Source: Streptomyces sp. SCSIO 75703 (GTDB lineage Bacteria; Actinomycetota; Actinomycetes; Streptomycetales; Streptomycetaceae). From it: a stretch of DNA of 64,000 bases. The stretch is taken from assembly GCF_036607905.1 (NCBI RefSeq), contig NZ_CP144555.1, positions 3,224,001 through 3,288,000 of the forward strand, read 5' to 3'. Below, in pieces: positions 7,552-14,840 of the stretch (its first letter is position 1; the number at the start of each line of letters is the position of its first letter). A program made the position numbers and the translations under genes. The notes under the pieces were generated by a model. That model worked only from the letters and a program-made list of their open reading frames with translations. It did no database searches and was not told the DNA's origin.

Positions 7552-8605
7552 CGAGATCGTCCTCGTCCTTCACGAAGCCGCCCTGCGCGCCGTCGCGGCC
7601 GGCCGCGTCGTGTCCCGGGCGGGACCGTCCGTGCTCGATCATGCGGGTGGGGTCCGCGGCGGCTCCGATGCCCGGCGCGGCCCCTCCGTTGATCTCCCCC
7701 AGGACCTGTTCGAGCAGTTGGTAGTCGACGTACTCGTTGTTGACGATGTTCCGGACCACCGTCACCAGCATCTCGCGCCGCATCTGCGCGTCCCCCGTCT
7801 CCAGGGCCTGCGCATGGGCCTGTGCCGTCGCCTCGGCCTGGCGGCGGCGGGCCGTCTCCTCCTCGGTGCTCCGGTGGATGCGGGCCGCCACCTCGGTGAG
7901 GTCGATCTCCTCGCGGGCGATGCCGAAGGCGTCCACGTGATCGGAGCCCTGGGAGAGCAGTTCCGCGATCCTCATCGTGTCCTGCGCTTCGAAGTCGCGT
8001 TTGCCGCGCCGGAGTTCCCTGGAGCGCCGCTCGTCGCGCAGTGTCTGTTCCCAGTCCCTCAGGTCGTCCGAGGCGTGCACCTCGGTGGTGACGTACTCGA
8101 CGGACATGCCCGCGACGCGCGGCGCGACGATGGTGCTGTAGGCGGCCATGCGGTGGCCGGCCTCGGTACGGACGGCGTTGATCTCCTCGACGCGGTGTCC
8201 GGCGCTCACCCTCGGCAGGTCGGCGTCGGCCATGAGGTAGGCGCGCAGCGGCGTGGTGACGTCGATGATGCCCTGGCGGGCGACGACGACGGGGTCGGTC
8301 ACCTGGCAGGTGAACGAGGCCCGCAGGGTGAAGTTGTCCGCCTCGCTCACGGACGGCAGCGGGCGTTCCACCTCCACCAGACGGGCCCGGACGTCGACCA
8401 GGCTCACCGAGGAGGCGTCGAGCACGTCGGGGTGGGCGGGGTCGAACACCATGCCCTCGGGGAAGGTGCGGTAGTTCCCGCCGACCCGGAAGACGTGGAC
8501 CGCGCCGGGTGGCAGCGGGGGGACGTCCTCACGGCGGCGGCGCTTGGACCACCAGGTGCCCGGGACCGTGGACAGGATGTGTTCGGACAGGACGGGGTAG
8601 TTCAC
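7544..8605 (-). CDS. SPFH/Band 7-like protein
   Basis: A 353-residue protein with a GTG start 9 nt after a near-perfect ribosome site (AAGGAGG). The N-terminal two thirds follow the SPFH/PHB layout. Beta-rich sequence such as VDVRARLVEVERPLPSVSEADNF leads into a helical arm where TVVRNIVNNEYVDY and an alanine/glutamate-rich segment (IHRSTEEETARRRQAEA) lie at about 245-305. No clear membrane helix is seen, unlike the flotillin at 15996-17534. SPFH proteins assemble ring or cage scaffolds at membranes. Its place between the NTPase and two membrane proteins suggests a scaffold for the cassette. Confidence 0.65.
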   Translation of the reverse strand: MNYPVLSEHILSTVPGTWWSKRRRREDVPPLPPGAVHVFRVGGNYRTFPEGMVFDPAHPDVLDASSVSLVDVRARLVEVERPLPSVSEADNFTLRASFTCQVTDPVVVARQGIIDVTTPLRAYLMADADLPRVSAGHRVEEINAVRTEAGHRMAAYSTIVAPRVAGMSVEYVTTEVHASDDLRDWEQTLRDERRSRELRRGKRDFEAQDTMRIAELLSQGSDHVDAFGIAREEIDLTEVAARIHRSTEEETARRRQAEATAQAHAQALETGDAQMRREMLVTVVRNIVNNEYVDYQLLEQVLGEINGGAAPGIGAAADPTRMIEHGRSRPGHDAAGRDGAQGGFVKDEDDLVD

Positions 8606-8678
8606 GTGCTTCGTCCTCCTTGGACGGAAGAAAGGGAAACAGTGGTGTGCCGTGCGAGGGGCCGCCGTGGGTTCCCGG

Positions 8679-10850
8679 TCACCGGCCGCGCGGTGGACCG
8701 ATGAGCGCCCGTGCCAGCCGGTGGGTCGTGGGGAGGGCGTGTTCGGGGTGCCTCAGGGCGATCGTCAGGTGGTGGCGGAGCGCCGCCCACTGGCGTGCGG
8801 TCATGGCGTCGCGCAGCGCTTCGCCGAGTTCCCGTACGGTCCCGGTGACGGACGGGTCGTCCCGCAGCCGGGCGAGTGTGCGGCACAGCGCGGTGACGGC
8901 CTTGCCCCGGTAGCCGCTGTGCAGGAGGTGCGCCCACAGCGCCCCGAGGTGGCGGACGCCGTCCGGGACGGAGCGGAGCAGTTCCGCGGTGAGGGGCTCG
9001 GCGGCGTCCAGCCGGGTGGCCTCCAGGAGCTGGAGGGCGGTCGTGAGGGCGATCGACCGCTCGCGGGAGCCGCGGGCGGTGCGTTCGATCACGGTCCGGG
9101 TGTACCGCAGGACGAGCACGGTGTGTTCGGGGTCGTGCTCGGCGGTCTGCAGCAGCAGTACCAGGGAACGCCGCGCGGAGGAGGCGATGCGTTCTCCGCG
9201 CTGCGTCAGGAACCACAGCCAGTAGAGCGCGTCCAGCCGGTAGAGCGAGCCCAGTCGGCCGGGCAGTGCCATCGCCGCGCTCAGGGCACGGCCGGCGCCC
9301 CTGTTGTCGACCCAGCCCAGGACGATGTTCAGGGCCTGCGGGGCGAGCCGGTCGGCGTCGCACATGAACTGCAGTGTCAGGACGGCTGTCACGCGCTGGC
9401 TGGTGACGCCGTCGGACCAGACCTTCAGCAGGTACTCGTCGACCTCCACCAGTGCGTGCCGGGCGAGCAGTGCGACGCCTCGCGCCACCTCGGTCCGGGC
9501 GCCGAGGTCGCCGTGCAGGGCCAGGTGGCCGAGCCATCGGCGCAGCGGGTACCAGAGCGCGTAGCCGTAGAGTTCGTGCAGTTCGGCGATGACCAGTCCG
9601 CGGACGCGTGGTGAGGCGAAGACCAGGCAGCGTTCGCTCCGGCCGCCTTCCCGTCCCGGCCCGTACCGGTACTCGGTTGTCACGAGCCCCACCGAGCGTT
9701 CTCTCCACCGGGCCCGGGACTGGTCCGCCGCCGCGCCTCCGGGCGGTGCCCCGGTGGCGGGGTCCGGTTCCGCGGCAGGCGCCTCGCCGCTCTGTTCCCA
9801 GGCGCGCACGTGGGCGGCGAGGACGGCGCACTCCTTCTCGAACGTCCGCTCCGGGACGCCCTCCAGGAAGGCCAGGGCCGCGAGCGGGAGCAGGTCGTCC
9901 GCGGGGGGCCGCTTGCCGAACCAGTCCCGGACCCGTTCGCGGTCCCGGTCCCGTACGGTCTCCAGGGCCTCCTCGGGGCCCTTGTGGGACAGTGCCAGGG
10001 CCACGGCGACGACGTCCGCCGGACGTCGTTGTTCGGCGACCCGGTCCAGCAGCTCCTTCTCGGTGTCCGGTTCGAGGTCGGCGAGCGCCAGCTCTTCTCC
10101 GCAGTGGCGGAACAGCTCCACCGGGTCCGGGGCCCGCCATCGCACACAGTGGTCGCGCAGGGCCAGCCGCCGAAGCGTCGTGTCGTCGGCCGTGACGACC
10201 AGGTACGAGCCCTCGCGGCGGAGTTCCTCGCTCAGCCGTCGGATCTCGTATGCCTGCACGGCCTCCACCTGCAGCTCGCCGACGTAGTCGAGGATGACGT
10301 ACCCCTGGCCCGGCTTGAGCACCCGGGAGGCGGTCAGCTCGGCGAGGGCGTCGGCGGGCGACAGGCTGCGGAGTCGGGCACGGTCGCCGAGGATCGTCCT
10401 GAGCAGGGCGAGGGCTCCCGCTCCCCGGCCGCAGTCGTCCTGGCCGGTCAGCACGACGAGGCCGTCCTCGCGCAGCATGGTGAGGGCTTCGTCGAAGCAG
10501 GGCCGCGGCGGAACGTAGAACCGCAGGGCCTGGGCTGCCTCCCCGGGTTCGATGGTGCCGGGGGTGAGCCCGGGTGAGGAGGCGGCGCCGAAGCCGAACG
10601 CGGCTCCGGAGGCGTCGACGACGCCGTAGAAGTTGTTGTTGACGAGTTGCTGCACGTCGCGCAGTTCGTCGTAGCCGCGGTTGTCCTGTTCGTGTGCGTC
10701 CGGCTCGTCCCCGCCCCCGGGGCCCGGGCCGGGCCCGGGCCCCGGGGGGAAGTACTCCGCACCGGCCTCGGCCGCGCCCGCCGGGTCCTCGGGCGCGGGC
10801 TCCCCGGTCACCGGACCGTACGGGGCGTCCGGCTCCGGGGTCTCAGCCAC
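8679..10850 (-). CDS. P-loop NTPase with N-terminal FGFG motif, cassette sensor candidate
   Basis: A 723-residue protein with a GTG start overlapping the preceding stop by 8 bp. Residues 1-60 are disordered and rich in Gly, Pro and Asp. Residues 70-88 hold the motif NNNFYGVVDASGAAFGFG, shared with the C-terminus of the cyclase-like protein. A P-loop NTPase domain follows at about 105-330: a degenerate Walker A GQDDCGRGA (136-144, Arg in place of the usual Lys) and Walker B GYVILDY with Asp188. The rest (about 345-723) is helical and has repeat-like Leu/Arg-rich segments without recognised motifs. The architecture resembles NTP-dependent conflict-system sensors of multicellular actinobacteria. 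The Arg in the P-loop may weaken hydrolysis. Confidence 0.75.
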   Translation of the reverse strand: MAETPEPDAPYGPVTGEPAPEDPAGAAEAGAEYFPPGPGPGPGPGGGDEPDAHEQDNRGYDELRDVQQLVNNNFYGVVDASGAAFGFGAASSPGLTPGTIEPGEAAQALRFYVPPRPCFDEALTMLREDGLVVLTGQDDCGRGAGALALLRTILGDRARLRSLSPADALAELTASRVLKPGQGYVILDYVGELQVEAVQAYEIRRLSEELRREGSYLVVTADDTTLRRLALRDHCVRWRAPDPVELFRHCGEELALADLEPDTEKELLDRVAEQRRPADVVAVALALSHKGPEEALETVRDRDRERVRDWFGKRPPADDLLPLAALAFLEGVPERTFEKECAVLAAHVRAWEQSGEAPAAEPDPATGAPPGGAAADQSRARWRERSVGLVTTEYRYGPGREGGRSERCLVFASPRVRGLVIAELHELYGYALWYPLRRWLGHLALHGDLGARTEVARGVALLARHALVEVDEYLLKVWSDGVTSQRVTAVLTLQFMCDADRLAPQALNIVLGWVDNRGAGRALSAAMALPGRLGSLYRLDALYWLWFLTQRGERIASSARRSLVLLLQTAEHDPEHTVLVLRYTRTVIERTARGSRERSIALTTALQLLEATRLDAAEPLTAELLRSVPDGVRHLGALWAHLLHSGYRGKAVTALCRTLARLRDDPSVTGTVRELGEALRDAMTARQWAALRHHLTIALRHPEHALPTTHRLARALIGPPRGR

Positions 10851-11664
10851 GGGGGCTCCCGAAGCCGAAGACGGCGCCCCGGGCGTCGACGGAACCGTTG
10901 ACGTTGGTGACCTTGAGTTCCGCGGCCCGGAACTGCTGGTCGAAGCCCGGGCCGGGCACGCTCGGGGCGGTCCGCCGGTCCCGGTCCGCCTCGGACTCCG
11001 TCGGCTCCGGGCGTCCCCGCGTCGCGGGATCCGCCGGCTCCTGGGTCCCCTCCGTCACGGGCGGGTGCGCGGCGGCGGGTGCGCCGCGACCGGGTACGTG
11101 CAGCCAGGCCGCGCCGTGGTACTCCTTGGCCTCGACGGGGACGGGAGCGAAGTCCTCGGGGGACAGGGTCGTGTGGCCGCCCGCGACGAGGGACCGGAAG
11201 ACGTCGTCGGACAGCAGCAGCACCAGGTCGCTGCCGGGATGGTCGGCGAGCGCGTCGTAGAGCGGCCGCGCGCTCAGCAGGCGTGCGGTGACCACCACGG
11301 CCGTTCCCGCGAAACCGTTGTCGGCCGGCGCCACGAGTCCCTGGTGGATGACGGCCCTCAGCCGTAACCGCGCGGTGGGGACACGCCGGGCGTTGTGCTC
11401 GCGCAGCTCGGCGGCGAGGTACCGGATGTAGTCGTCGACCAGGCGCGGGTCGGTGCCGTCCTGGCGGCGCACCGCGAGCTGTTCGTCCCCCTTGCGCTGG
11501 ATCAGCCACTCGGTGCGGTCCAGGCCGGCGCCTCTGGCGGCCCGGTCGAGGAGGCGCGGCAGGTCGTGCTGGACCTCGGTCTGCCCTCGGTCGTTGTTCC
11601 TGCCGTAGGACTCCGCGTCCACGGCTATGCAGAGGCTGGGGAAGAACCCATTCCACTCAACCAC
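10843..11664 (-). CDS. Class III nucleotide cyclase-like protein with C-terminal FGFG motif
   Basis: A 273-residue protein starting at GTG 11664 with GAGAGG 9 nt upstream; a GTG at 11709 in the same frame is less well placed. The fold reads as a class III cyclase. The first metal Asp16 is in LCIAVDAESYG, the second is Asp60 in KGDEQLAV, and LRLRAVIHQGLV then GFAGTAVVVTARLL fills the place of the usual GDAVNLAARL. The transition-state Arg is kept but the Asn four residues before it is Val. After about residue 200 comes a disordered linker, then NVNGSVDARGAVFGFG at 254-269. It probably makes, or senses by a degenerate site, a cyclic nucleotide for the PycTM effector. Activity is unproven. Confidence 0.7.
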   Translation of the reverse strand: MVEWNGFFPSLCIAVDAESYGRNNDRGQTEVQHDLPRLLDRAARGAGLDRTEWLIQRKGDEQLAVRRQDGTDPRLVDDYIRYLAAELREHNARRVPTARLRLRAVIHQGLVAPADNGFAGTAVVVTARLLSARPLYDALADHPGSDLVLLLSDDVFRSLVAGGHTTLSPEDFAPVPVEAKEYHGAAWLHVPGRGAPAAAHPPVTEGTQEPADPATRGRPEPTESEADRDRRTAPSVPGPGFDQQFRAAELKVTNVNGSVDARGAVFGFGSPRG

Positions 11665-11709
11665 CCGATCGTTCCTCTCTTCTTCCAGCCGTGGACGGAT
11701 GGTGCCCAC

Positions 11710-11766
11710 GTGCCGTTTTCCGAGAGGCTAGGAGAGAGTGACCGGAGTGATTCCGTATCAATACGG
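11710..11766 (-). promoter_or_regulatory. Candidate promoter and operator before the cyclase-like gene
   Basis: An interrupted palindrome, CCGTAT-CA-ATACGG, lies at 11753-11766 and spans the Crp-like stop codon. A TAGCCT hexamer on the minus strand at 11730-11725 is a plausible -10 box, which would place the palindrome just upstream of -35. This suggests an activator or operator site, perhaps for the adjacent Crp/Fnr protein. No convincing -35 hexamer is seen. Confidence 0.35.
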
Positions 11767-12465
11767 GTTGTCGGCCACGACTTTGGCGAACGCCAGAAGC
11801 TTCGGGACGTCACAGATGGTTATGTTGCGATAGCTGCGCTCGACCAGGCCCTTGGCCGTCAGCGCGGCGAGGGACTTCTCGGCCGTGGCGAGGGCGAGTC
11901 CGGCCAGTGAGGCGAGTTCCGCCTGGGTGAGGGTCACCCCGAGGTCGCACCTCTTGCCGTCGCCGTCCCGCACGGGCTGGGCGTACGCCTGGCTCAGCTC
12001 GGCCAGGACCCGTGCCAGCCGGGTCAGCGAGTCGTACGCCTGGAAGTCGATGCGCCGGCGGTTGGCCCAGCGCAGCCGCGCGCAGAGCATGTGGAGGATG
12101 GCCCGCATGGCGTCCGGGTGCCGGGTCAGGAAGGACTCCAGCGCTCCCACCTGGATGACGCGGGCGGTCACGTCCGAGCAGGCGATCACCGTGCCGGACC
12201 TGGGGCGCTCCTCGAACGCGGCCATCTCGCCGACCAGGTCGCCCGCTATGCGGACGGCGAGCAGCATGTCGTAACCGCTCTCCGCGCTGGCGACGACCTT
12301 CACCACGCCGCGCGTGACCAGCAGGACGTGCCGGCTGTCGTCGCCCTGTTGCAGCAGGGCGCGGTGCGGGTGGTAGACGATCGGAGTGCCCAGTGTGAGC
12401 AGTTCCTCGCGTGTCGCCGGCCGTAAGCGGCCGAGAAAGGTGGACGGCGGCCATGCGTGATGCAC
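11758..12465 (-). CDS. Crp/Fnr-family regulator, first gene of the cassette
   Basis: A 235-residue protein, the normal length for the family. It starts at GTG 12465 with GGGGGG about 5 nt upstream; longer in-frame extensions look non-coding. Residues 20-125 form a cyclic-nucleotide-binding-type jelly roll (PIVYHPHRALLQQGD, then GDLVGEMAAFEERPRSGTV, where GE-A-x(n)-R resembles the phosphate-binding cassette). A long helix follows, then a winged helix-turn-helix at about 170-225 (LTQAELASLAGLALATAEKSL). It is encoded 93 bp before the cyclase-like gene on the same strand, so it may sense a nucleotide made by the cassette and control its transcription. The ligand is not known. Confidence 0.88.
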   Translation of the reverse strand: MHHAWPPSTFLGRLRPATREELLTLGTPIVYHPHRALLQQGDDSRHVLLVTRGVVKVVASAESGYDMLLAVRIAGDLVGEMAAFEERPRSGTVIACSDVTARVIQVGALESFLTRHPDAMRAILHMLCARLRWANRRRIDFQAYDSLTRLARVLAELSQAYAQPVRDGDGKRCDLGVTLTQAELASLAGLALATAEKSLAALTAKGLVERSYRNITICDVPKLLAFAKVVADNPY

Positions 12466-12894
12466 CAGTACCCCCCGACGATCGCGCTTCCCGGCACGGC
12501 GCGCCCTGCGCGTGACAGACCATGGTGCCGCCGCGTCGTGTTCGGGAGAACCGGCGTACGGGCATGTGGCCGGTTCTTTCTCCCGCCTGCCGGAATTGAC
12601 CGAACGCACATGCTCTTTTCGCAGTGATCGCCGATGCGGCGGCCTCGCCTTCTGCGGCGGATCACCGGGGCGTTGGCGCGTCGCGCGCCGGCGGCCGGTG
12701 TCGGCGCGCGGTGTCCGGGCGGGTGCGGGCGGGTGCGGGCGGGTGGGCCACGTCGCTTCCGTCCGGGCCGGTGTCGTTGAGCACCGTCCGGTCCTCGGCC
12801 GACCGCTCGCACGGCCGGCCGCCCGCACGGCCACACGGCCGTCCGGCTGCCCGGCGGACCCGGCGGCCCCGGGGGACGCGGTGGTGCGCAGGGG
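12466..12894. other. Intergenic region upstream of the Crp-like gene
   Basis: This is 429 bp without a gene. It contains a hairpin-forming inverted repeat, AGAACCGGC at 12547-12555 and GCCGGTTCT at 12569-12577 (9-bp arms, 13-nt loop), 82 bp upstream of the Crp-like start, which may be an operator or a leader structure. The rest (12650-12890) is GC-rich low-complexity sequence that may include decayed 5' parts of the ABC ATPase relic. Confidence 0.4.
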
Positions 12895-13215
12895 GTGGAC
12901 GCCCTGGCCGGCCTCGGTCTGGCGGGGGCCGTCGCGCACCGGCGCCCGGACCGGCTCTCCGGGGGCGAAGTGCAGCGCGCGACCCTGGTGCGCGCCCTGT
13001 CGGCCCGCCCCCGCGTCCTGGTCCGCGACGAGATCGCCTCCGGGCCGGCCCCGGTGACCCGCCGGGGCGCCCTCGGCGTTCTGCCACGCTGCTCCCGAGC
13101 CGGGACGATCTGGCCCTCCTCCTGGTCACACACGCTGGTCACACGCGATCCGGAGGCACTGGCTCCGGCCCACCGGACCGCCGTGCCGGACCGCCGTGCC
13201 GGACGCCGGGGAGGT
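12895..13215 (+). pseudogene. ABC-transporter ATPase relic
   Basis: Frame 1 carries GLAGAVAHRRPDRLSGGEVQR with an intact ABC signature (LSGGE), followed by RVLVRDEIASG at the Walker B place, where ADEPTSA-like sequence is expected. The downstream part needs two frame changes: LALLLVTH (the switch-His region) is in another frame at about 13105-13130, and TRDPEALAPAHRTAV returns to the first. No Walker A is found upstream. It is therefore a decayed fragment of an import- or export-type ATPase and should not be counted as a working gene. Confidence 0.65.
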
Positions 13216-13396
13216 GGTCGAGCGGGGGCCGGCGGAGCGCGCCCCGCGGTCTCCTCGCCCTCCGTTCACCGCCGTGCTGCCGCAGCCCCGGGACCGGCTC
13301 GGAACGCCGTCGGGTTCACGGCCCCTTGCTCACGGGTAGTCACGCACCGTACACAGCGTGCTAGCATGCGCGGGGTTGTCGTACCTAGGGGGCTCC

Positions 13397-14092
13397 ATGT
13401 CATGGAGAGATGTACGCGCCGGTGCCCTGAGCGTTCTGGACCCGACCGGCGCCGTGTTCCCCGCCCATCGGACCGGCGCCGGACCGGGCCCCGGTCTCGG
13501 TGAGCGGCTCGCCGCCGTCAACGCGGCCCTGGACACGGCCTCGCGCCTGCCCGTCGCCCCCGCGGAGGACGGCACGGACGCGCGGCAGATGCGCGACGCG
13601 CTGGCCACGCTGCGGCTGGTCGCCGTGACGGTGAGCTTCACCTCGGCCGCGCTGTCGGCGGTCCTGGCGGTGCTGGCCCTGGTGGTCGACTCCCGCTGGC
13701 CGGTGGTCGTCATAGTCGTGCTCTCCGCCGTGACCCTCTCCTCCCTGGCCGCGTTCCTCTGCGCGCTGCGGCACGCCCTGGCCCGCCGCGGACGGCGCGG
13801 GCGGGCGCTCTACTCGGAGTTGCGTGCCCTCGCCTTCAAGCGGGTGGAGGAGCTGGACACCGCGCAGCTCATGCGGCAGAGCGAACGCGACCACGAGATG
13901 GCGCGGGCGCTCCTCTTCCGGATCCTGACCGAGTACGAGGAGGCGTCGGCCGCCCGCGGCGCCCCCGGCACCCTGCGCCCCGTGCCGACGCCCCACACCG
14001 CGCGCCGGCTGATGCGGTCGGCCAGCCCCACCCACCCGGTCCGGCAGGCACTGCACATGATGGTCGCCGACCTCCAGGAGAAAAGCGCTTGA
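13397..14092 (+). CDS. Two-helix membrane protein of unknown function
   Basis: A 231-residue protein. The ATG at 13397 is preceded by AGGGGG, better than the in-frame start 39 bp upstream. Membrane segments are at about residues 75-99 (RLVAVTVSFTSAALSAVLAV) and 103-124. They are followed by a basic loop and a long amphipathic cytoplasmic helix (about 135-190, rich in Glu and Arg). No family is recognised. It overlaps the next gene by 4 bp (TTGA), so the two are co-translated. The general shape of short soluble ends around two helices resembles small membrane partners of conflict systems, but that is only an impression. Confidence 0.75.
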   Translation: MSWRDVRAGALSVLDPTGAVFPAHRTGAGPGPGLGERLAAVNAALDTASRLPVAPAEDGTDARQMRDALATLRLVAVTVSFTSAALSAVLAVLALVVDSRWPVVVIVVLSAVTLSSLAAFLCALRHALARRGRRGRALYSELRALAFKRVEELDTAQLMRQSERDHEMARALLFRILTEYEEASAARGAPGTLRPVPTPHTARRLMRSASPTHPVRQALHMMVADLQEKSA

Positions 14093-14553
14093 ACGAACGC
14101 CCGGCGGCCACCGCCCCGGCGGACTCCCCGCTCGTCGCCCAGCTCATCGAACTGGCGAAGCATCTGGAGGTCGCCAACAAGCGGCACCTGCGCACCGTCC
14201 TGCACGCCGTGACCGCCGACTACCGGGTGCAGCGGATACAGGCCATCGGCCAGATGGCGCAGAACCTGCTCGGCCAGCTCTTCGCCGCCGGGCTCGTGGG
14301 CGGGTTCCTCTTCCTCGCCTACCACATGGTCCAGCGGGGCGAGTCCGGGTACGCGGTGCTGCTCGCCGGGTTTCCGGCGAGTTCCATGGCCGGGATCTTC
14401 GTCCTGCGGGTGCTGCCCGACTTCAAGGCGATGAGCGCCTTCGCCCGGCAGGCCAACGCCCTCGCCGCGAACGGCTCCGCCGCCGTGCCCGCCCAGGCCG
14501 GGCCCGGTACCGCTCCCGCCGGCGTCCCGCCGTCCGACGGCGCCCCGGTCTGA
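14089..14553 (+). CDS. Small two-helix membrane protein, coupled to the preceding gene
   Basis: A 154-residue protein with a TTG start inside the stop of the upstream gene. Residues 15-60 are helical and charged (LVAQLIELAKHLEVANKRHL). Membrane segments lie at about 67-88 (FAAGLVGGFLFLAYHMV) and 94-115 (VLLAGFPASSMAGIFVLRVL). The C-terminal 35 residues are Ala/Pro/Gly-rich and disordered. The N-terminal helix plus paired helices recall DUF2335-like membrane proteins, without a firm match. It probably forms a complex with the 231-residue partner. Confidence 0.72.
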   Translation: MNERPAATAPADSPLVAQLIELAKHLEVANKRHLRTVLHAVTADYRVQRIQAIGQMAQNLLGQLFAAGLVGGFLFLAYHMVQRGESGYAVLLAGFPASSMAGIFVLRVLPDFKAMSAFARQANALAANGSAAVPAQAGPGTAPAGVPPSDGAPV

Positions 14554-14637
14554 CCCGGCCGGGCGCCGGCCTCCGTTCGTACGGATACGTGTGACGCCCC
14601 GGCGCACGCGGCCGCCCCTGTCACCCCGTAGTGCCCG

Positions 14638-14670
14638 AAGGGGCCGCCCGCGCCGGTGGGCGGCCCCTTT
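14638..14670 (+). terminator. Rho-independent-type terminator
   Basis: A perfect 12-bp stem (AAGGGGCCGCCC / GGGCGGCCCCTT) with an 8-nt loop ends in TTT on the plus strand, 85 bp after the membrane-protein pair. It should end that transcript and insulate the PucR-type gene. Confidence 0.75.
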
Positions 14671-14758
14671 CCCCGCGCCCCGGCTGCCCCTCGCCCGCTC
14701 CCGGACCCCGTGCCCGCCCGGTCCGCCGGCCGGCTCCGCACGCTCCGCTCCCCCCGCG

Positions 14759-14775
14759 TTGCCGGGCTCCGGCAA
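14759..14775. promoter_or_regulatory. Palindromic operator candidate upstream of the PucR-type gene
   Basis: TTGCCGGGCTCCGGCAA has 7-bp perfect arms around GCT. A further half-site TTGCCGG lies at 14793-14799. The same 17-mer with one change occurs at 18274-18290 beside nfeD. The first arm could double as a -35 box (TTGCCG) with TACCCT at 14783-14788, which would place the operator over the promoter of the regulator gene. Confidence 0.55.
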
Positions 14776-14840
14776 GATTTACTACCCTCTCGTTGCCGGA
14801 TACCGCGCACCGGGGCGTGAACGGCAGGGAGGGCGCGGAC

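Noticed and set aside
12895..13215. Functional ABC ATPase
   Set aside because: It lacks Walker A, has a degraded Walker B and needs two frame changes.
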